Below, piece after piece: positions 59,945 to 64,000 of a stretch of 64,000 nt of DNA (within the stretch, counting starts at the first letter, position 1; each line of letters opens with the position of its first letter). The position numbers and the translations under genes were made by a program. The DNA comes from Bacteroidota bacterium (lineage in GTDB: Bacteria > Bacteroidota > Bacteroidia > Chitinophagales > Saprospiraceae). Where the stretch lies: NCBI GenBank assembly GCA_029557915.1, contig JAKQHS010000031.1, forward strand, positions 81,858-145,857, in the 5' to 3' direction. The notes below the pieces were generated by a model. That model did not search any database and had not been told where the DNA came from. It saw nothing but the letters and a program-made list of their open reading frames with translations.

Positions 59945-61020
59945 GTTCCCCCAACCACACCACGACCGAAAAAATTAATAATTAAATAATTAACAATCAA
60001 TACTTTACGTTCCTATTGCCCTCCGTGGCCTTCGTGGGCTCCGTGTGCAACCAATCCGAACCCTGGGAGGAGCGTAGCTCGACCTTTTAACTTGTTCGGG
60101 AGGAGCGGAACTTCGACCAAAAGGATCCCACAAAGACACCAAGTTAAAAAAATTAATAATTAAATAATTAACAATCAATACTTTACATTCTTTGTGCCCT
60201 CCGTGGGCTCCGTGTGCAACAATACGATCCCCGGGAGGAGCGTAGCTCCGACCTTTTAACTTGTTCGGGAGGAGCGGAGCTCCGACCAAAAGGATCTCAC
60301 AAAGACGCCAAGTTCACAAAAAATACAAATTAAATCATTAACAATCAATACTTTACATTCTTTGTGCCCTCCGTGGCCTTCGTGGGCTCCGTGTGCAACA
60401 ATTCGATCCCCAGGAGCTCCGACCTAATGGGTCCCACAACGACGCCAAGTCCACAAAAGTAAATCAACTTATTACTAATCAATCCTTTGTCCCTTTGTGC
60501 TCTTTGTGCCTTCGTGGGCAACAATACGATCCCTGGGAGGAGCGGAGCTCCGACCAATACTATATGTTTCTTGTGCCCTTCGTGGGCAACTCTCTTTGCC
60601 CGTTGTGGGAAACCCTACCCTGGGAGGTGCGTAGCTCCGACCAAATGGATCCCACAAAGACGCCACGTTCACAAAAAATACAAATTAAATCATTAACAAT
60701 CAATACTTTACGTTCCTTGTGCCCTCCGTGGTCTTCGTGGGCTCCGTGTGCAACAATTCGATCCCCGGGAGGAGCGGAGCTCCGACCTAATGGGTCCCAC
60801 AACGACGCCAAGTCCACAAAAGTAAATCAACTTATTACTAATCAATTCTTTGTGCCCTTTGTGCACTTTGTGCCTTCGTGGGCAACAATACGATCCCTGG
60901 GAGGAGCGTAGCTCCGACCAATACTTTGTGGCCCTTGTGCCCTTCGTGGGAAACTCTCTGTGCCCCGTTGTGGGAAACCCTACCCTGGGAGGAGCGTAGC
61001 TCCGACCCACCAGTTTCCCG
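59945..61020. repeat. 1.1-kb array of diverged intergenic repeats with GGAGC-GTA-GCTCC hairpins
   Basis: Six or so diverged units of about 130-180 bp share, in order, AT-rich ATTAACAATCAATACTTTAC, TTTGTGCCCTCCGTGG, GGGCTCCGTGTGCAACAAT, the hairpin GGGAGGAGCGTAGCTCCGACC and CACAAAGACGCCAAGT. Units start near 59970, 60146, 60330, 60470, 60680 and 60830. No gene is supported; the short open frames here repeat the same nonsense peptides. Confidence 0.88.
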
Positions 61021-61055
61021 GAAAAACCCTAAATTAATTGCTCCAACCGCCCGCC

Positions 61056-61505
61056 ATGAAAAGTCCTAAAACTCTTGTCTTCCTCAGCTTACTGAGCTGC
61101 TCCCAACCTTCAAAAACTGATCCCCGGTCCCTGGCCAAAGAAATCGAATCCGCCGACCTCGCCATGAGCAAGCTTGCCGGCGATATCGGTTTCAACAATG
61201 CCGTCCTTCAATACGCGGACTCCTCGATCGTGAAATTAAGCGAAGGAAAACCACCCATCGAAGGAATCACCGCCTTCTCCAAATCTTATGATCACGAAAA
61301 GGATATCAAAACCATATCCTGGACCCCATCCCATGCAGAGGTAGCCCAATCCGGTGAGCTCGGCTACACCTGGGGGACCTGGACCCTGAATCTGCCGGAC
61401 ACGGTCTTTTTGGGAAAATATTTTACCGTATGGAAAAAGAATGCCCGGGGGGAATGGAAGGTGGTGCTGGACGGAGGAAACGGCACTAACCCACCTCCAA
61501 ACTAA
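61056..61505 (+). CDS. SnoaL/DUF4440-like (NTF2-fold) lipoprotein
   Basis: 149 residues from ATG 61056, giving a lipobox-type signal (VFLSLLSCSQ, Cys15). The rest fits the DUF4440/ketosteroid-isomerase NTF2 fold: IESADLAMSKLAGDIGFNNAVLQY, then a strand series ending GKYFTVWKKNARGEWKVVLDGG. No catalytic residue can be named. It is the last gene with the composition of the main chromosome before the AT-rich island. Confidence 0.8.
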   Translation: MKSPKTLVFLSLLSCSQPSKTDPRSLAKEIESADLAMSKLAGDIGFNNAVLQYADSSIVKLSEGKPPIEGITAFSKSYDHEKDIKTISWTPSHAEVAQSGELGYTWGTWTLNLPDTVFLGKYFTVWKKNARGEWKVVLDGGNGTNPPPN

Positions 61506-61985
61506 GCATCCCCCAACTGCCATTTTGACTTTACAAATACCCTTTGCACCCAGCTACAAACGGTTACTTCCGGATACAATCAGCTACAATCATCTATATC
61601 CATTTGTACACGGGAAATCGAAGGATTTCCGTTCGGAAAACGGTGGATATTCCTTTGTTATATTTCGGTGGAAACTCTAAATTAGCTTTATACTTATTTG
61701 ATAGTTAATGAGAATATCTGACTCCCCTCTAAAGGACCAGGCCTTTGAATTTACGCTTTCAAAACGCAATGATTTATAGATGCCTGGGACATATGGGTTC
61801 ACTTAATAAATTCCTGTAAATTGAGATTCCGCAGCCGAATAGCCAAAATGATTAAACCAAAAGCGTACTCATTTAAAGCTGATATAAGGAAATATACGCA
61901 ATAAACATGCGTAAATAAAGATGTTAGTGGCAAGGCTATGACGACACAACCCGTCAGACAAAATAGGGTTCTTTTTGACATTTTA
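61506..61985. other. Gene-poor junction with the AT-rich metal island
   Basis: About 480 bases without a supported gene. Base composition falls clearly from about 61680 onwards, and codon use in the following genes is AT-rich (AAA, ATT, TTT). No integrase, IS end or tRNA att site was recognised, so the boundary is placed by composition only. Confidence 0.6.
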
Positions 61986-62026
61986 TATTTAAGCAGTTGC
62001 TTAAATAAACAAATTGACTACCTTTG
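61986..62026 (+). promoter_or_regulatory. ArsR-type operator over the promoter of the metal operon
   Basis: The perfect inverted repeat TATTTAAGC-AGTT-GCTTAAATA (61986-62007) covers a -33 TTG (61997-61999). A perfect -7 element TACCTTTG (62019-62026) follows after 19 bases. Transcription would start about at the ATG (62031), so the mRNA is leaderless or nearly so. The overlap of operator and -33 explains repression by the ArsR protein. Confidence 0.8.
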
Positions 62027-62030
62027 TGCT

Positions 62031-62405
62031 ATGGACAACAATTCTTGTATAAGACAACAAGCGGACATTAAACAAATAAACCGCTGTAAAGACCGAGTTT
62101 CAGAACTCAACGGCTCGTTTGACTATTTATCGAACGGACTTGAATTGGCAGGAAACAACGTAAGACTGAAAATTCTATTTCTGCTCTATGAAGAAAAACG
62201 ACTTTGTGTTTGTGATATAAGCGACATTCTCGGTATGACAATTTCAGCAGTTTCACAACACTTGAGAAAACTCAAAGACAGAAAACTTATTGAAACCGAA
62301 CGAGAAGCACAAACCATTTTTTACTCGTTGACAAAAGAGTATGAAAAAATGCTGAAACCGTTTTTCAAAATACTTGACGAAAACAAAATTTTGGAAACAA
62401 TATGA
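62031..62405 (+). CDS. ArsR/SmtB family metal-responsive repressor
   Basis: 124 residues from ATG 62031; the frame is open upstream, but the promoter and operator lie there. Winged-helix HTH with the alpha-3 metal motif LCVCDIS (Cys-x-Cys) followed by the recognition helix TISAVSQHLRKLKDRKLIE. In this class, metal or metalloid binding to the CVC site releases DNA. Codon use is AT-rich, unlike the left part of the window. The merTP gene overlaps its stop by 4 bp (ATGA). Mercury or other soft metals are the likely inducers given the neighbours. Confidence 0.92.
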   Translation: MDNNSCIRQQADIKQINRCKDRVSELNGSFDYLSNGLELAGNNVRLKILFLLYEEKRLCVCDISDILGMTISAVSQHLRKLKDRKLIETEREAQTIFYSLTKEYEKMLKPFFKILDENKILETI

Positions 62406-63004
62406 AAACAGACAAAAAATTAATCGGTGCAGGACTTTTGACAGCAATTGCAGCCTCACTTTGTTGCATCACACCTGTTTTAGCTCTCATAGCAGGGTCG
62501 AGCGGACTTGCTTCAAACTATTCCTTGCTCGAACCTTTCAGACCATATTTTATCGGTTTAACAATTTTAGTAATTGGTTTTGCTTGGTATCAAAAGTTGA
62601 AACCGCAAAAGAAAATTGACTGTAAATGTGAACCAACTGAAAAAATAAATTTTATGCAAACGAAATCATTTTTAGGAATTATTACCCTTGTGACGGCTTT
62701 ACTTTTATCATTTCCAATTTACGCTCACATCTTTTTTCCAAAGCCCGAAAACAAAACAATTATTGCCCAAAGTTCCAAAATTCAGAAAGTTGAGTTTACA
62801 ATTAAAGGAATGACTTGTTCAGGTTGTGAACTTCATATTAAAACAGAGATTAGCAAACTAAAAGGAATTATCGAAGTTGTCGTTTCATATGAAAAAGGCA
62901 ACGCTATTGTCAAGTTTGATAATAAGCAAACCAGTATTGCTGAAATCGAAAAAGCTATCAATTCGACAGGTTATAAATCACTAAAAAGTAAAGTTATATC
63001 ATAA
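62402..63004 (+). CDS. merTP: MerTP-type mercuric transport fusion protein
   Basis: 200 residues. The MerT part has three membrane helices, with the paired cysteines SLCCITP in helix 1 that take Hg(II) across the membrane, and a second Cys motif DCKCEP in the loop. The C-terminal 70 residues are a MerP/HMA domain with GMTCSGCELH. The fusion places the periplasmic Hg(II) binder and the importer in one chain, a known form in Bacteroidota. No mercuric reductase gene is visible to the right edge of the window, so the metal handled could also be another soft metal. Confidence 0.9.
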   Translation: MKTDKKLIGAGLLTAIAASLCCITPVLALIAGSSGLASNYSLLEPFRPYFIGLTILVIGFAWYQKLKPQKKIDCKCEPTEKINFMQTKSFLGIITLVTALLLSFPIYAHIFFPKPENKTIIAQSSKIQKVEFTIKGMTCSGCELHIKTEISKLKGIIEVVVSYEKGNAIVKFDNKQTSIAEIEKAINSTGYKSLKSKVIS

Positions 63005-63210
63005 TGGAAATTAAATTACAATCAATAATAACTTGCCCAAAATGTGGGCACAAAAAAGAGGAAACAATGCCAACTGATACTTGTCAGTATTTTTATGAAT
63101 GTAAAAATTGCAAAACAAGGTTAAAACCACTACAAGGCGACTGCTGTGTGTATTGTAGTTATGCCAGTGTTCCTTGTCCACCAATACAAAAGGAAAAAAA
63201 ATGTTGCTAA
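63004..63210 (+). CDS. GDCCVxC-domain small cysteine-rich protein
   Basis: 68 residues, fourteen cysteines. Two zinc-ribbon-like pairs (CPKCGHKK and CKNCKT) precede the family motif GDCCVYCSYAS and a KKCC tail. Homologues accompany mer and other metal operons in Bacteroidota and proteobacteria, where some have selenocysteine in the motif; here all are Cys. It is probably a metal-binding or metallochaperone protein. Its start overlaps the last base of the merTP stop. Confidence 0.88.
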   Translation: MEIKLQSIITCPKCGHKKEETMPTDTCQYFYECKNCKTRLKPLQGDCCVYCSYASVPCPPIQKEKKCC

Positions 63211-63289
63211 ATAGAACGCATTTTATATAAATCACATAAAAAATCAGTAGGTTTTACTAATTATTTTTAAACAATTGTAAGAATAACTT

Positions 63290-63628
63290 ATGGCATCAAC
63301 AGAAAAAACATTATCAGAGGTAATTGAAATATTAAGACTAAGAGGTTATACTGAAGATTTTAACCTATTGGAAGAAAATATCTCATATAAAACAGGAGGT
63401 GAAAAGGTCAATTTAAGTGACATAGTTATTGATAAAATTTATCGTTTTACAGGACTGAATGACTTGGAAGATGAAGCTATCTTGTATGCAATGAGAAACC
63501 AAAAAGACGGAGCAAAAGGTATTTTCGTAAATGGCTATGGCACGTACTCCGACAGTGTAGCAAATAGCATCATAGAGCAAATAGCAGTTAACGAAGATGA
63601 TAACAATGATTGGACAATAGAAATTTGA
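63290..63628 (+). CDS. Small conserved Bacteroidota protein, unknown function
   Basis: 112 residues. The pattern TLSEVIEILRLRGYTEDFNL near the start, DKIYRFTGLNDLEDEAILYAM and KGIFVNGYGTYSD defines a family often misnamed phosphoribosylpyrophosphate synthetase in databases; it lacks the PRPP synthetase domains and is far too short. Function unknown. It follows the metal genes after 79 bases and precedes a Fur-like gene by 6 bases, so it may be co-transcribed with it. Confidence 0.78.
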   Translation: MASTEKTLSEVIEILRLRGYTEDFNLLEENISYKTGGEKVNLSDIVIDKIYRFTGLNDLEDEAILYAMRNQKDGAKGIFVNGYGTYSDSVANSIIEQIAVNEDDNNDWTIEI

Positions 63629-63634
63629 ATTAGA

Positions 63635-64000
63635 ATGACAGAATTAGAAAAAATTTTAAACCAAAGAGGCATAAAGCCTACCGCTATGCGTTTGTTGGTG
63701 GTAGAAAAGCTATTAAAACAACAATACGCAGTAAGCCATAAAGAGCTGGCAGAACAGTTTGAGAAAGCAGATAGTGTTACCTTATTCAGAACACTCAAAA
63801 TATTTCTGGAACACAAACTCATCCACACCATTGATGATGGAAGCGGAGTGATAAAATACGCACTTTGCCAATCAGGATGTAATTGCGATTTATCGGAACT
63901 GCACACTCATTTTTATTGCACCGAATGTAAACATACTTTTTGCCTTAACGAAACAGAAATTCCAAACATTAAAGTCCCTCAAAACTTTAAATTATATGGA
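63635..64000 (+). CDS. Fur family transcriptional regulator, 5' part (3' end outside window)
   Basis: 122 codons visible from ATG 63635; the stop is beyond the edge. The winged helix (RGIKPTAMRLLVVEKLL, then ADSVTLFRTLKIFLEHKLIH) and the dimer domain start with LHTHFYCTECKHTFC, which has the His and Cys-x-x-Cys residues of Fur-type structural zinc, are both present. Which metal it senses (Fe, Zn or other) cannot be told. It belongs to the AT-rich island together with the mer-like genes. Confidence 0.9.
   Translation, partial: MTELEKILNQRGIKPTAMRLLVVEKLLKQQYAVSHKELAEQFEKADSVTLFRTLKIFLEHKLIHTIDDGSGVIKYALCQSGCNCDLSELHTHFYCTECKHTFCLNETEIPNIKVPQNFKLYG

Noticed and set aside
60005..61010. Several open frames of 60-170 codons on both strands in the 60-kb repeat array
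   Set aside because: Their peptides repeat the same fragments because they translate the DNA repeats; none has a start context or domain.
59945..61020. Repeat array considered as a CRISPR
   Set aside because: Units are long (130-180 bp), diverged and lack regular short repeats with unique spacers; no cas genes are present.
61799..61981. 60-codon hydrophobic frame on the minus strand, divergent from arsR
   Set aside because: Short, in AT-rich DNA at the island boundary, without family resemblance or clear promoter; possible but not supported.

Overview
The window comes from a Bacteroidota chromosome, most likely of the Saprospirales/Chitinophagales kind, although the exact lineage cannot be fixed from sequence alone. 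Supporting signs are type IX secretion sorting domains of both type A (49074-50645) and type B (54517-56679), promoters with the Bacteroidota -7 element TAnnTTTG, a fused CcoN-CcoO oxidase subunit, many SusE/DUF1080/DUF1501/DUF1800-style secreted proteins, and almost no Shine-Dalgarno sequences. The left 61.5 kb is uniform in composition. The last 2.3 kb is visibly AT-richer and looks acquired.

Layout. 1-7.7 kb: the 3' part of dnaA, a GH127-type arabinofuranosidase, an NTF2-like protein, an M1 aminopeptidase and a BNR_4 beta-propeller protein. 7.8-32.1 kb: tRNA-Ser, then a dense stress and micro-oxic block. It holds baeRF3, a Na/Pi transporter, an AI-2E transporter, erythromycin esterase, a dienelactone hydrolase with a phosphoribosyltransferase, a phospholipase D, a YdjM-type membrane hydrolase with a flavodoxin-like protein, DUF2267, Hsp20, a coiled-coil protein, a REC-CRP/FNR fusion regulator, a PAS histidine kinase, the complete cbb3 oxidase operon (ccoS-NO-Q-P-G-H-SafE-I, with a GreA-like gene inside) and a universal stress protein. 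32.3-38.5 kb: tRNA-Pro, an adenylate cyclase and a large RecB-nuclease/helicase. 38.6-50.6 kb: secreted DUF1080, DUF2911, lumazine-binding-like, BNR, GT39 and DUF1800/DUF1501 proteins. 51-61.5 kb: methionine genes (metX, OsmC, metZ), a T9SS-B adhesin-like protein, dipeptidase, uppP and lipoproteins, with a 1.1-kb repeat array at 59.9-61.0 kb. 61.5-64 kb: an ArsR-MerTP-GDCCVxC metal island and a truncated Fur-family gene.

Main result. Reading the intergenic regions of the 8-32 kb block by eye, I find six palindromes of the form nTGAY-N4-RTCAn, which is the core of the FixK/FNR box (TTGAY-N4-RTCAA). They lie upstream of baeRF3, the hydrolase/phosphoribosyltransferase pair, the phospholipase D gene, the flavodoxin-like gene (and DUF2267), hsp20 and the universal stress gene. 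Upstream of baeRF3, hsp20 and the hydrolase the dyad centre is exactly 29.5 bp from a TAnnTT-type -7 element, and upstream of the flavodoxin-like gene it is 28.5 bp. That is the class-II activator position near -41. The same block encodes a plausible controller: a FixL-like PAS kinase and a single protein that fuses a FixJ-like receiver to a FixK-like cNMP/HTH module, co-directional with fixGHI-type genes. The proposed target genes (Hsp20, USP, erythromycin esterase, phosphoribosyltransferase, DUF2267, flavodoxin-like) resemble the protein families of the mycobacterial DosR dormancy regulon. I propose a collapsed FixL/J/K-type oxygen or redox stress regulon in Bacteroidota. The sites and spacings are seen directly in the sequence; the regulatory assignment is inference.
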